Positions 26,735 to 35,256 of a stretch of DNA of 64,000 bases are shown here, in pieces. Numbering within the stretch: the stretch's first letter is position 1; each line of letters opens with the position of its first letter. The position numbers were made by a program, and so were the translations under genes. Source of the DNA: Streptomyces echinoruber (GTDB taxonomy: Bacteria; Actinomycetota; Actinomycetes; Streptomycetales; Streptomycetaceae); contig NZ_BMWH01000030.1 in assembly GCF_014651135.1 (NCBI RefSeq), forward strand, positions 1-64,000. Direction: 5' to 3'. The notes beneath the pieces were generated by a model that worked only from the letters and a program-made list of their open reading frames with translations, made no database searches and was not told the origin of the DNA.

Positions 26735-28902
26735 GGTGCTTCCTTCGGCATGAACCTTCCCCCAGGAGGGATGAATATATTACCGTCCGGCGTTCGGATG
26801 ACGAATTGAACGCCCTTGTCCTCAAAGCCCCGCTGCAGGCGGTTGATCTGCTCCTGCATATCGGCCAGGGATGCCTTGGTGTCAACTACGAACGTTTTTA
26901 TGTCCGCATTGGAGTCCGTGAGCTGGTGCAGCTTCTGGTAGACCCTACTGACAACCTTGCGCGCGTCGCTCGGCGATTTTGGTCCGGTCATGTCCTTGAA
27001 CTGCCATGCATGCGTGCGGCCTTGAGTATCCCGGGCCATCACGTCCATGTCCGTCCTGGGCCCCGAGACGACTCCCGGCCTCAGCTCGTGGCCGCCCTGC
27101 TTCAACTCGAATGAGATATCGGTGATTCCCTGCTCGTGGAGTCGATTGCCAAGGCGAATCTGTTCCAGGGGTCCCGATAGTTCATCAGAACGAATCAGGC
27201 TGGACAAGACATCCGAGAATCCGGTGGCATCCCTGAAGCGTCCCGAGGCGATCGTTTCGGCTATCTCCTTGCCGGCCGGTTTCTCGCCGAGTATCTTGAT
27301 GATGGCGTCCGCATTGCCGATTTTTACCTTGGTGCGCCGGATCTGTTCTCGCACCTGCTGCTCAAGTTCACCACCGCGCTCCATGGGCCCTGAAGGCTCG
27401 ACCGGACGTTGCCAGCCGTGGAGTTCGTGCTCGCCACTCAGCCCTGGAGCATTCCCCGTATCGGGGTCTTCGGGGCCATCGCCGCTGGTGATCGGTTCTT
27501 CGCGGTCACTGGTGATGGCTCGCTCGGTGTGACCTCCGGGCACTGGATGGCCATGACCGGTGGCGGGTGCCTCATGCGCCGTGCTGCCCGAGCCGACGGT
27601 GTGACCACTGCTGTCGTGTTCACTGCTGTGACCACTTGACGACTCGTGACTTGAGGAGGCGCCTGCACCGTGCTCGTGGGTGGATTCGCCGGGCAGATGG
27701 TCGCCTGTCGTGCCGCCGGGTAGATCCGCACTCGCATGGGCTGTGGGTATGCCGCCACCGGCGTGGCTCGTGGGTGCCGCGGGGACGTCTTCGCCGATCC
27801 GGCCGACATCGCCGAGGCCGGTGTCGAGGCTGTCGCCCAGGCGGAGGTGCTGCCCGGCCTGCTCGGCGGTGTGTGCGCCGGCGCCGGCCATCGCCGGCTG
27901 TTCGACCGGGGTGGGGGTGTGCGGGGTGTCCGCGCCGGCGGTCGGGGTGTTGCCCGGTTCCGGCCGATCGACGATGTCGGTGGGGGCGTGGCCGGCGTCG
28001 TGAAGGACGTTGCCGTGCTCGTCGAGGAGGTTGCCTTGGCTGTCCAGATAGCGCGCCGGGGCGCCTTCGCCGGTGGGGAGTCTGGTGGTGCCCTCGGGAA
28101 AGGCGGGGGTGTCATGCGGCAGCCGGATGCGGCCGTCCGCGAGTCTGGTCGCACCCTCGGGCACGGCCGAGCCCTCCGGCAGGTGAACGGTGCCGTCCGG
28201 CAGCTTCAGGCTGCCCTCGGGCAGGGTGAGGGCGTGCTCCGGCAGGTGGGGGATGGCGATGCGGCCGGCGCCCTTGAGGGCCTTGGCGATGTCGCCGAGT
28301 TTCGACAGTCCGGCGCCGGCGGCCTTGCCGACGTAGGTCATGGGGTCGATCAGCTCGCCGGCCTTGCCGACCACGGACAGGGTGCGGGCCACCGCGCCGG
28401 CCTTGCCCGCGCCCGCGGCGGCCTCGCCCGCGCCGCCGGTCAGGACGGTGGTGACCACGTTGAAGGTGACCGCCCCGGCGGCCCGGGCGGGGTTCTTGCC
28501 CCACTCGTCCCAGGCGACCAGTGCCTTGCCGGTCTCGGCCATGGTGCGGCGCGAGTCGCGCAGCCAGCCGGGCAGCTCGTCGTCCGGCAGGCTCAGAAAC
28601 AGCCCGTTCACCCCCGGCGTGATCATGAGGCTCACGGCGGTGCCGAGCTGCGCCAGGCCCTTCCACGCCTGGCCGGCCGCGTCCCAGCCGTCCACGCCGA
28701 CCAGCGTGCCCAGGCCCTTGATCGAACCCCACACGCTGTCGACGACGATGCCGTCCCACACGAACGACTTGACCCAGTGGCCGATCTCCCAGGCGTGGTG
28801 CTTCTTCTGCACCGGATCGCCCCACGGCACCTTGGCGTCCTTCAAAGCGGCGGCGGCGAAACCGTACTGGTGCGGCTTCTTCGCCCCGTCGCCGGCGACC
28901 AT
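26731..28902 (-). CDS. Polymorphic toxin body with C-terminal PD-(D/E)XK-like nuclease
   Basis: 723 residues counted from ATG 28902, but that ATG has no ribosome-binding site and the protein continues upstream in the same frame past a TGA at 28915-28917. Parts: conserved helical segment with KKHHAWEIGHWVKSFVWDG (33-51); hydrophobic Ala/Gly-rich region 140-215; a run of LP(E/D)G repeats (about 225-290); a long Gly/Ser/His-rich linker (300-500); then the toxin domain 545-723. There, TDMDVMARD (617-625) and WQFK (633-636) give an Asp...Gln-x-Lys pattern typical of PD-(D/E)XK-fold nucleases in contact-dependent toxins. The downstream gene is the likely immunity gene. Confidence 0.75.
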   Translation of the reverse strand: MVAGDGAKKPHQYGFAAAALKDAKVPWGDPVQKKHHAWEIGHWVKSFVWDGIVVDSVWGSIKGLGTLVGVDGWDAAGQAWKGLAQLGTAVSLMITPGVNGLFLSLPDDELPGWLRDSRRTMAETGKALVAWDEWGKNPARAAGAVTFNVVTTVLTGGAGEAAAGAGKAGAVARTLSVVGKAGELIDPMTYVGKAAGAGLSKLGDIAKALKGAGRIAIPHLPEHALTLPEGSLKLPDGTVHLPEGSAVPEGATRLADGRIRLPHDTPAFPEGTTRLPTGEGAPARYLDSQGNLLDEHGNVLHDAGHAPTDIVDRPEPGNTPTAGADTPHTPTPVEQPAMAGAGAHTAEQAGQHLRLGDSLDTGLGDVGRIGEDVPAAPTSHAGGGIPTAHASADLPGGTTGDHLPGESTHEHGAGASSSHESSSGHSSEHDSSGHTVGSGSTAHEAPATGHGHPVPGGHTERAITSDREEPITSGDGPEDPDTGNAPGLSGEHELHGWQRPVEPSGPMERGGELEQQVREQIRRTKVKIGNADAIIKILGEKPAGKEIAETIASGRFRDATGFSDVLSSLIRSDELSGPLEQIRLGNRLHEQGITDISFELKQGGHELRPGVVSGPRTDMDVMARDTQGRTHAWQFKDMTGPKSPSDARKVVSRVYQKLHQLTDSNADIKTFVVDTKASLADMQEQINRLQRGFEDKGVQFVIRTPDGNIFIPPGGRFMPKEAP

Positions 28903-28914
28903 CCGCGGGCCGTT

Positions 28915-29377
28915 TCACAACGCGACGATCGTGTTGTAGCAGGCGCGCTCCGCCGCCCAGAACGCCGCCACCGTCTCACTGATCTCGTCCCGCAGCCGGT
29001 TGTGCTCGGCGACCTTGTCCCCGTCGTACTGCCAGTCGTCATCGCCTTGGACGGAGTCGACGAACGTGCGCGCCCGATCCCGCAGGTGCTTCAGCCTGTC
29101 CGCCAGGGGGCGGATGTCCGAGGCGTAGGCCGCCAGCGCGCCGGAGACCGTCTCCGCGTCGTCGGCGAAGCCGTCCGCCCGGTCCTTCACCGGCTGGGTG
29201 GTCGCAAACAGCTGCTCCGCCTCCGGCGCCCGGTAGTACGCCGCCAGCCCCTGGAAGCGGTGGTGCACGTCCCGCCCGGTGCCCCGGATGTGCCCCGCGT
29301 CCGCCTTCAGGCCCGCGTAGGCCGCCTCCAGCTTCTCCAGGTCACCCGTACTGAGGTATCGCCTCCGGATCGAGCAC
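28915..29377 (-). pseudogene. Interrupted N-terminal targeting domain of the polymorphic toxin
   Basis: Reads TGDLEKLEAAYAGLKADAGH ... APEAEQLFATTQPVKDRADG ... DDDWQYDGDKVAEHNRLRDE, a helical domain that in relatives I remember runs directly into the toxin body (VNGPRMVAGDG). Two lesions are visible. First, TGA at 28915-28917 replaces a sense codon in the same frame as the body. Second, the expected start GTG 29377 gives VLDPEAIPQY in another frame, and the frames join only if two bases are restored near 29347-29350 (CAGTAC before GGGTGAC). An in-frame extension up to 29490 exists but looks non-coding. Confidence 0.7.
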
Positions 29378-29556
29378 GCTCGTCCGCCCCCCCGCTCCCG
29401 CTGATCGCAGACGTCACCGACTCGATCATCTGTACCAACCGGGGCGTTGCAGACGCAACGCAGATCCGGCCAAAGACGCGCCAGTGACAAAGAAGGGGTG
29501 CGGCCCCTGGCGACCTGAAACGGGGAATGCCGGTCGAGGCGGGCCGGGCGGGGGCC

Positions 29557-29964
29557 TCACATGGCGTCCTTGTTCAGTGCCGCAACGTTCGAGGTGATGT
29601 AGCGGTTCACGCACGTCGTCGGCTGGATGTCGACCTTGTAGCCGTTCCAGTGGCTGTAGGTGCCGGAGGCGTGCCCCGTCTCGGTGCCACCGGTGATGGT
29701 CACCGCGCACCCGCTCGCCCTCTTGAAGTCGATCACCCCGGCGACGGTGCTCCGGTTGATGCGCTCGAAGGACGTACACCTCCTGTTGTGGCGGTTGCTG
29801 CACCCACCCGACGAGGTCCAGGTGATGCCCGCCGCCCGCAGTTTCCGCGCGGCGGCCGCGTGCGAGTACTTCGCGGGTGCGGCGGAGGCGGCGGGCACGG
29901 TCGCCGCCAGCAGGCCGCCCGCCAGCAGGGTGGTGGTGGCGGCCAGCGTGACGGGACGGACCAT
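29557..29964 (-). CDS. Secreted protein, M15-peptidase-like
   Basis: 135 residues. Signal peptide at 1-28 (LAATTTLLAGGLLAATVPAA then SAA). The mature part has four Cys and the block TGGTETGHASGTYSHWNGYK followed by VDI, reminiscent of the His...Asp...His zinc site of the D-Ala-D-Ala carboxypeptidase/hedgehog fold. That would suggest action on peptidoglycan peptides, but the match is by eye. It stands alone, divergent from hsdR. Confidence 0.7.
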   Translation of the reverse strand: MVRPVTLAATTTLLAGGLLAATVPAASAAPAKYSHAAAARKLRAAGITWTSSGGCSNRHNRRCTSFERINRSTVAGVIDFKRASGCAVTITGGTETGHASGTYSHWNGYKVDIQPTTCVNRYITSNVAALNKDAM

Positions 29965-30193
29965 GCGTCGACTCAGGCGCGGTCGGTCGACGGAACGTCA
30001 CGACGACAGGGCGTGGGCGGAGTCCGACCGGTGCGGCCCTGGAGGCCGGCGACCTGGCAGGAGGGTGGATTCGCGCGGTGGCCCGTTCCCGCCCTTGCGA
30101 TTTCGCTGTTCCCAAGTCCCTTGCCGATTGGCTCCGTTCATGTCATCCTGCAAGGCTTTGCCCGTGACATGACGACTGGGATCTGGGGGGAAC

Positions 30194-33100
30194 ATGGTGA
30201 CGGCGGTGGTGGGCGGTCCGGCCGACGGCGACGACGAGCAGGTCGCGCGCCTGGCGGCCGGCTCGTCCAACTTCGGCCACCTGCTCCGGCACGAACCGCT
30301 GCTGGTGACGCTGGGCTGCGCCGCGGAGTCGTACGTCCACACCGATCCCCACGCGGCCATGATGAAGGCCCGCCTCTTCGGCGAGGTCATGACGCGGCAT
30401 CTGGTCACGCTCCTCGGCCTCACCGTTCCGGGACCCCGGCAGGTCGACCGGATCAACGCCCTCACCCGGTCCGGTGTCCTCGTCCCGCAGGTGCGCGCCT
30501 GGTTCGAGGCGATCCGCACGACGGGCAACAAGGCGGTCCACGAGTACTACGCCAACGTGCGCGAGGCGCTGCAGTCGGTGGAGATGTGCTTCCGTCTCGG
30601 CGACTGGCTGCACCGCGCCCTGGACCCGTCCGACACCGCCCACCGGGTCTTCCTGGCGCCCGCGCCGCCCTCGACCGCGCCGGCGCCCGCGACCGCCGCC
30701 GACCGGCAGGAGCTGGAGCAGCTCCGTGCCGAGCTGGCCGTCTACCGCCGCCGGCTGGAGGAGGCCCGGCTGCGTTACGACGGCAAGCAGAGCCGTCTGG
30801 AGCGCGAGCGGGCGGCCCGTGCCCAGGCCGAGGCGGAACTGGCCCGCGCGGAGGCCGAGCGGGCGGCGCTGCAGGATCTGATCGCCGAACTGAGCGACAA
30901 GATCACCGAGTTGACGGATCCGGCGGCCATGGAGTCCCGTTCGGCCGCCCGCCCGCTGGACGGGGCGTCGCAGCGCGACGAGTTCATCGCGCACGCGCAG
31001 AAGGCGGCCCGCCCGCCGATGAGCGAGGCGCAGGTCCGTACCGAGCTGGACCGGCTCCTGGAGAAGGCGGGCTGGGCCGTCCAGGACGACAGCGCCAAGA
31101 ACCTCTTCGCGGCTCGTGGCGTCGCCGTCCGGGAGGTCTCCACCGCCGTCGGCCGCGCCGACTACCTCCTCTACGTCGACCAGCGCCTGGTCGGGGTCAT
31201 AGAGGCCAAGCGGGAGGGCGCCGACCTGGAGGCCGCCATGCAGCAGGCGGCCCGCTACGCCACCGGCCTCACGCGCAGCCAGCAGCTCAGCGCCTGGCGC
31301 GCCAGTCTGCCCTTCCGGTACGTCGCCGACGGCAACACGGTCCGCTTCCACAACGCGCTCGACCCGTCCCCGCGCACGCGTGAGGTTTTCGCCGTGCACC
31401 AGCCGGAGACCATCGCCCGCTGGATGGACGAGGCCGACGCCGATCCGGCCGCGCCGACCCTGCGCGCCCGGATGCGCCGCCTGCCGCAGACCTTCCTCGA
31501 CCCCGAGCCGCTGCGTCCGGCGCAGTTCAAGGCGATCACTGGTCTGGAGCGCTCCCTGGCCAAGGACGACCCGCGTGCCCTGATCCAGATGGCGACCGGC
31601 GCCGGCAAGACGTACACGGTGGTCAGCGAGAGCTACCGGCTGCTCAAGCACGCGGGCGCCAAGCGCATTCTGTTCCTCGTCGACCGCAACAACCTCGGCA
31701 GCCAGGCCGCCACCGAGTTCGAGAACTTCGACACCCCGGACGACGGCCGCAAGTTCACCGAGCTGTACGTCGTGCAGCGTCTGGCCGGCGACACGGTCCT
31801 GGGCTCCGCGCACGTGGTGGTCTCCACCGTGCAGCGGCTGTGGCTGGCGCTGACCGGGCGTGAGGTTCCCGGCGCCGACGACAACGACGAGGCGCTGGAC
31901 CGCTACGACCTCGTCGACGAGCCGGTCCAGGTCTGCTACAACCCGGACCTGCCGCCGGAGACCTTCGACCTCATCGTCGTCGACGAGTGCCACCGCTCCA
32001 TCTACGGCAAGTGGCGCGCGGTCCTGGAGTACTTCGACGCCCACCTGGTCGGCCTGACCGCCACCCCGGTCAAGCAGACCTTCGGCTTCTTCTTCCAGAA
32101 CCTCGTCAGCGAGTACCCGTACGAGCAGGCCGTCGCCGACGGCGTCAACGTCGACTTCGACGTCTTCCGCATCCGTACGGAGCTGGGGGAGAACGGCGGG
32201 ACGATCCCGGCGGAGACGGTCGTGCCCCTGCGGGAGCGCAAGACCCGCCGGGAGCGCTACCAGGAGCTGGAGGAGGACCTGGAGTGGAAGGCGTCCCAAC
32301 TGGGCCGGCAGGTCATCAGCAAGGGACAGCTCAAGCTTGTCATCGAGACCTTCCGCAAGCACCTGTTCACGGACATCTTCCCGCCGGTCGGGGAGGGCGA
32401 GGCACAGCGGTCGCGCACGCACGTGCCCAAGACGCTGATCTTCGCCGTCGACGACCACCACGCCGACGAGATCGTCCAGACGGTGCGGCAGGTCTTCGGC
32501 GAGGGCGACGACTTCTGCACGAAGATCACGCACGCGGCGAAGCGGCCCGCCGAGCTGATCAAGGCGTTCCGCAACAGTCCCGAACTGCGGATCGCCGTCA
32601 CAGTGGACATGATCGCCACGGGGACGGACATCCCTCCGCTGGAGTGTGTGTTCTTCCTGCGCGATGTGAAGAGCTGGGCCTACTTCGAGCAGATGAAGGG
32701 GCGGGGCTCGCGGACGGTGGACCCGGCGGAGTTCCAGGCGGTGACGCCGGACGCCGAGGTCAAGGAGCGGTTCGTGATCGTCGACGCGGTCGGTGTCACG
32801 GACTCGCCTCGCGTGGACGCGCGCCCGCTCAACCGCGTCTCCGAGCGGAAGATCCCGCTGGAGCGGCTGATGGCGAAGACGGCCGGCCTGGCGATGACGG
32901 AGGACGAGATCGCCACGCTGGCGGGCCGCCTGGCGCGCCTCGACCGCCAGCTCACCCCCGAGGAGCGGGAGGAGATCGAGGAACTCGCCGGGCAGCCGCT
33001 CCGGGAGATCGTCGGCGGCCTGGTCCGGTCCGTCGACCCCGACCAGCAGGAGAAGGCCCGGCGCATCGGCGGTGACAAGCAGGTACGCCAGGAGATGCTG

Positions 33101-33787
33101 GAGGCCCTGAAGCCGATCGCCGCCAACCGCGAGCTGCGGGACCGGCTGGTGTCCATGCGCCGCGCCCACGACATCGTCATCGACGAGGTGAGCGTGGACG
33201 AGGTGAAGGAAGCACGCGGCATCACGGCGGACGAACTGGCGATGCGCAGGGTGACCTCCTGGAAGGAGTACATCAAGGAGCACCAGGACGAGATCGCCGC
33301 GCTCAGCCTCGCGTTCAGCGAGCGGCGGGACCCGAAGGAGGTCTACCGGCGGCTGAAGGACCTGGCCCGCAAGATCGAGCGTCCTCCCTTCCAGTGGACC
33401 CCGGCACGGCTGTACGACGCGTACGTGCAGCTGGGCAAGGCGGCCAAGCACCCGCGGGGAGCGGCGGGCGTGGTCGACCTCATCGGGCTGCTGCGCTTCG
33501 AGCTGGGCCTGGACGAGGAGGTACGGCCGTACCGGGCGCTGGTGGAGGAGCGGTACGCGGCGTGGCGGGCCCGGCAGGAGCAGGCCGGGGCGGTGCTCAC
33601 CGAGGACCAGGTGTGGTGGCTCGACCGGATCGTGGACGTGATAGCAACGGATGCGGCGATCGAGCCCGAGCATTTGAAGGACGTACCCTTCATCGAGCGC
33701 GGGGGCGTGGACGGGTTCCTTCGGGAGTTCGGGGCGGATCGGGGGGCTGAGATTTTGGATGAACTGGGACGGGAGTTGGGTGCGTGA
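30194..33787 (+). CDS. hsdR: Type I restriction enzyme R subunit
   Basis: 1197 residues. Residues 1-150 are a DUF4145-like domain (AESYVHTDPHAAMMKARLFG), then a charged coiled coil (about 170-235). The nuclease domain has GVIEAKREG with E337-A-K339. The motor follows: Walker A MATGAGKT (466-473), Walker B DECH (597-600), TATP and later helicase motifs with ATGTDIPPLECV, and an EcoEI-type C-terminal domain. It translocates DNA by ATP hydrolysis and cleaves away from unmethylated sites, in complex with HsdM and HsdS. ATG start after a GGGGGG run; its stop overlaps hsdS. Confidence 0.95.
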   Translation: MVTAVVGGPADGDDEQVARLAAGSSNFGHLLRHEPLLVTLGCAAESYVHTDPHAAMMKARLFGEVMTRHLVTLLGLTVPGPRQVDRINALTRSGVLVPQVRAWFEAIRTTGNKAVHEYYANVREALQSVEMCFRLGDWLHRALDPSDTAHRVFLAPAPPSTAPAPATAADRQELEQLRAELAVYRRRLEEARLRYDGKQSRLERERAARAQAEAELARAEAERAALQDLIAELSDKITELTDPAAMESRSAARPLDGASQRDEFIAHAQKAARPPMSEAQVRTELDRLLEKAGWAVQDDSAKNLFAARGVAVREVSTAVGRADYLLYVDQRLVGVIEAKREGADLEAAMQQAARYATGLTRSQQLSAWRASLPFRYVADGNTVRFHNALDPSPRTREVFAVHQPETIARWMDEADADPAAPTLRARMRRLPQTFLDPEPLRPAQFKAITGLERSLAKDDPRALIQMATGAGKTYTVVSESYRLLKHAGAKRILFLVDRNNLGSQAATEFENFDTPDDGRKFTELYVVQRLAGDTVLGSAHVVVSTVQRLWLALTGREVPGADDNDEALDRYDLVDEPVQVCYNPDLPPETFDLIVVDECHRSIYGKWRAVLEYFDAHLVGLTATPVKQTFGFFFQNLVSEYPYEQAVADGVNVDFDVFRIRTELGENGGTIPAETVVPLRERKTRRERYQELEEDLEWKASQLGRQVISKGQLKLVIETFRKHLFTDIFPPVGEGEAQRSRTHVPKTLIFAVDDHHADEIVQTVRQVFGEGDDFCTKITHAAKRPAELIKAFRNSPELRIAVTVDMIATGTDIPPLECVFFLRDVKSWAYFEQMKGRGSRTVDPAEFQAVTPDAEVKERFVIVDAVGVTDSPRVDARPLNRVSERKIPLERLMAKTAGLAMTEDEIATLAGRLARLDRQLTPEEREEIEELAGQPLREIVGGLVRSVDPDQQEKARRIGGDKQVRQEMLEALKPIAANRELRDRLVSMRRAHDIVIDEVSVDEVKEARGITADELAMRRVTSWKEYIKEHQDEIAALSLAFSERRDPKEVYRRLKDLARKIERPPFQWTPARLYDAYVQLGKAAKHPRGAAGVVDLIGLLRFELGLDEEVRPYRALVEERYAAWRARQEQAGAVLTEDQVWWLDRIVDVIATDAAIEPEHLKDVPFIERGGVDGFLREFGADRGAEILDELGRELGA

Positions 33788-35256
33788 GCGAGGGCGATAT
33801 TCCTTCGGAGCTGCCGAAGGGGTGGGCACGTGTTCGGCTCGGCGACATTCTCAATCGCATCGAGGCGGGTAAGTCCTACAAGTGTGAGCCTCGTCCGGCC
33901 TCGCGTGAGGAGTGGGGAGTCATCAAGGTCAGTGCGATGACCTGGGGCGACTTCGATGAGGGCGAGAACAAGGCGGTTCCTGCAGGATTCCCCTTCAATC
34001 CCGAATACGAGATCCGGCCGGGGGACATACTGCTGAGCAGGGCGAACACGGCAGCCTACGTAGGGGCGTCTGTGCTCGTGCGTAAGTGTCGCCCCCGGTT
34101 GCTCCTCAGCGATAAGAGTCTACGCCTCATCCCGGCTGAGGGAATTGACCGGGAATGGCTGGCCTATCTGCTCTCATCACCGAACATTCGAGACCAGATC
34201 TCTGAGCGTGCCACCGGAACTAAGGACTCGATGCGGAACATCTCGCAGGGAGCCCTTGCGGACATTGAGTGCCTTCTGCCCCCTGTGGAGGAGCAGCGGC
34301 GCATCGTTGCCGCGCTCGAAGAGCAGTTGTCGCGACTCGACGCGGCCAGCGATACCCTTCGTGTCAGCGGCCAACGCATCGATCGATACCTTCAGTCGGT
34401 ACTGCATCGGATGACGTCCGCATACGAGCCGGTTCGATTGAAAGATGTTCTGGTTTCCGGTTTGACGAACGGGCGATCCGTCCCAACCCGTGCAGGCGGT
34501 TTCCCTGTACTTCGCCTCACTGCCTTGTCCGACACCTACGTTGATCTAGCGCAACGTAAAGAGGGTGATTGGGGAGAGGAGGAGGCTGCGCCATTTCTTG
34601 TTCAGCAAGGGGATTTTCTTATCGCTCGCGGGAATGGTTCACTTTCTTTGGTTGGCCGTGGGGCGCTTGTTGCCGATGTCCCAACCCCGGTCGCCTATCC
34701 TGACACTATGATTCGGGCGCGCCTTGACGCCAGTAAGATTTTGCCGGGGTATCTGCGTGTAATCTGGTCATCTCTTGCTGTCAGGCGACAGATTGAAAGC
34801 CGAGCGCGCACTACAGCGGGCATTCACAAGGTGAACCAGAAGATTCTCGAGTCGATCGAGTTCCCGCTGCCGGACTTGCCGACTCAGCGTGCGCTGTGTG
34901 CTCAATGGTCCAGCACAGAGCAGCAAGCCCGGCACCTTGCGCACACTGTGTCCGTCAGCAAGCGGCGGAGTGCCATTCTCCGCCGCTCCCTCCTAGCCGA
35001 AGCCTTCGCTGGCCGCCTGGTTCCCCAGGACCCCGCCGACGAGCCCGCCGATGCCCTGCTCGCCCGCGTCCGAGCGGAGCGCGAGGCGGCCGGGGCGACC
35101 AAGTCCCGTCGCCGGAGCCCGCGCCGGGCGCCCGCGCAGCGGAAGCGTACGTCCGACACCGCACCCGCACCGGACGCGCCCCCGCCGCCCCGAGCGGACA
35201 CCCCCGCCCTCACCGCCGCCACCCAGCCCACCCTCGACCTGGAGATCCCCTCGTGA
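33784..35256 (+). CDS. hsdS: Type I restriction-modification specificity subunit
   Basis: 490 residues. Two target-recognition domains (about 1-165 and 215-370) are separated and followed by helical conserved regions: CLLPPVEEQRRIVAALEEQL in the middle and EFPLPDLPTQRALCAQWSS near 360. A low-complexity Arg/Pro/Ala tail (about 430-490) closes it. It sets the recognition sequence of the R-M complex. Both recognition domains, especially 34430-34870, are much less GC-rich and use codons such as ATT, TTT and AAA rarely seen nearby, pointing to acquisition of the specificity gene by transfer. GTG overlaps the hsdR stop. Confidence 0.95.
   Translation: MSEGDIPSELPKGWARVRLGDILNRIEAGKSYKCEPRPASREEWGVIKVSAMTWGDFDEGENKAVPAGFPFNPEYEIRPGDILLSRANTAAYVGASVLVRKCRPRLLLSDKSLRLIPAEGIDREWLAYLLSSPNIRDQISERATGTKDSMRNISQGALADIECLLPPVEEQRRIVAALEEQLSRLDAASDTLRVSGQRIDRYLQSVLHRMTSAYEPVRLKDVLVSGLTNGRSVPTRAGGFPVLRLTALSDTYVDLAQRKEGDWGEEEAAPFLVQQGDFLIARGNGSLSLVGRGALVADVPTPVAYPDTMIRARLDASKILPGYLRVIWSSLAVRRQIESRARTTAGIHKVNQKILESIEFPLPDLPTQRALCAQWSSTEQQARHLAHTVSVSKRRSAILRRSLLAEAFAGRLVPQDPADEPADALLARVRAEREAAGATKSRRRSPRRAPAQRKRTSDTAPAPDAPPPPRADTPALTAATQPTLDLEIPS

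Noticed and set aside
28915..28917. TGA as a recoded selenocysteine codon in the toxin
   Set aside because: Relatives have an ordinary residue here, no selenocysteine context is seen, and a second lesion lies upstream. A simple nonsense mutation explains it.
30143..33829. A minus-strand open frame of over 1200 codons
   Set aside because: It is the antisense shadow of hsdR. GC-rich codon bias keeps it open; it is rich in Arg, Gly, Val and His with no motif, while the plus strand has a complete restriction helicase.
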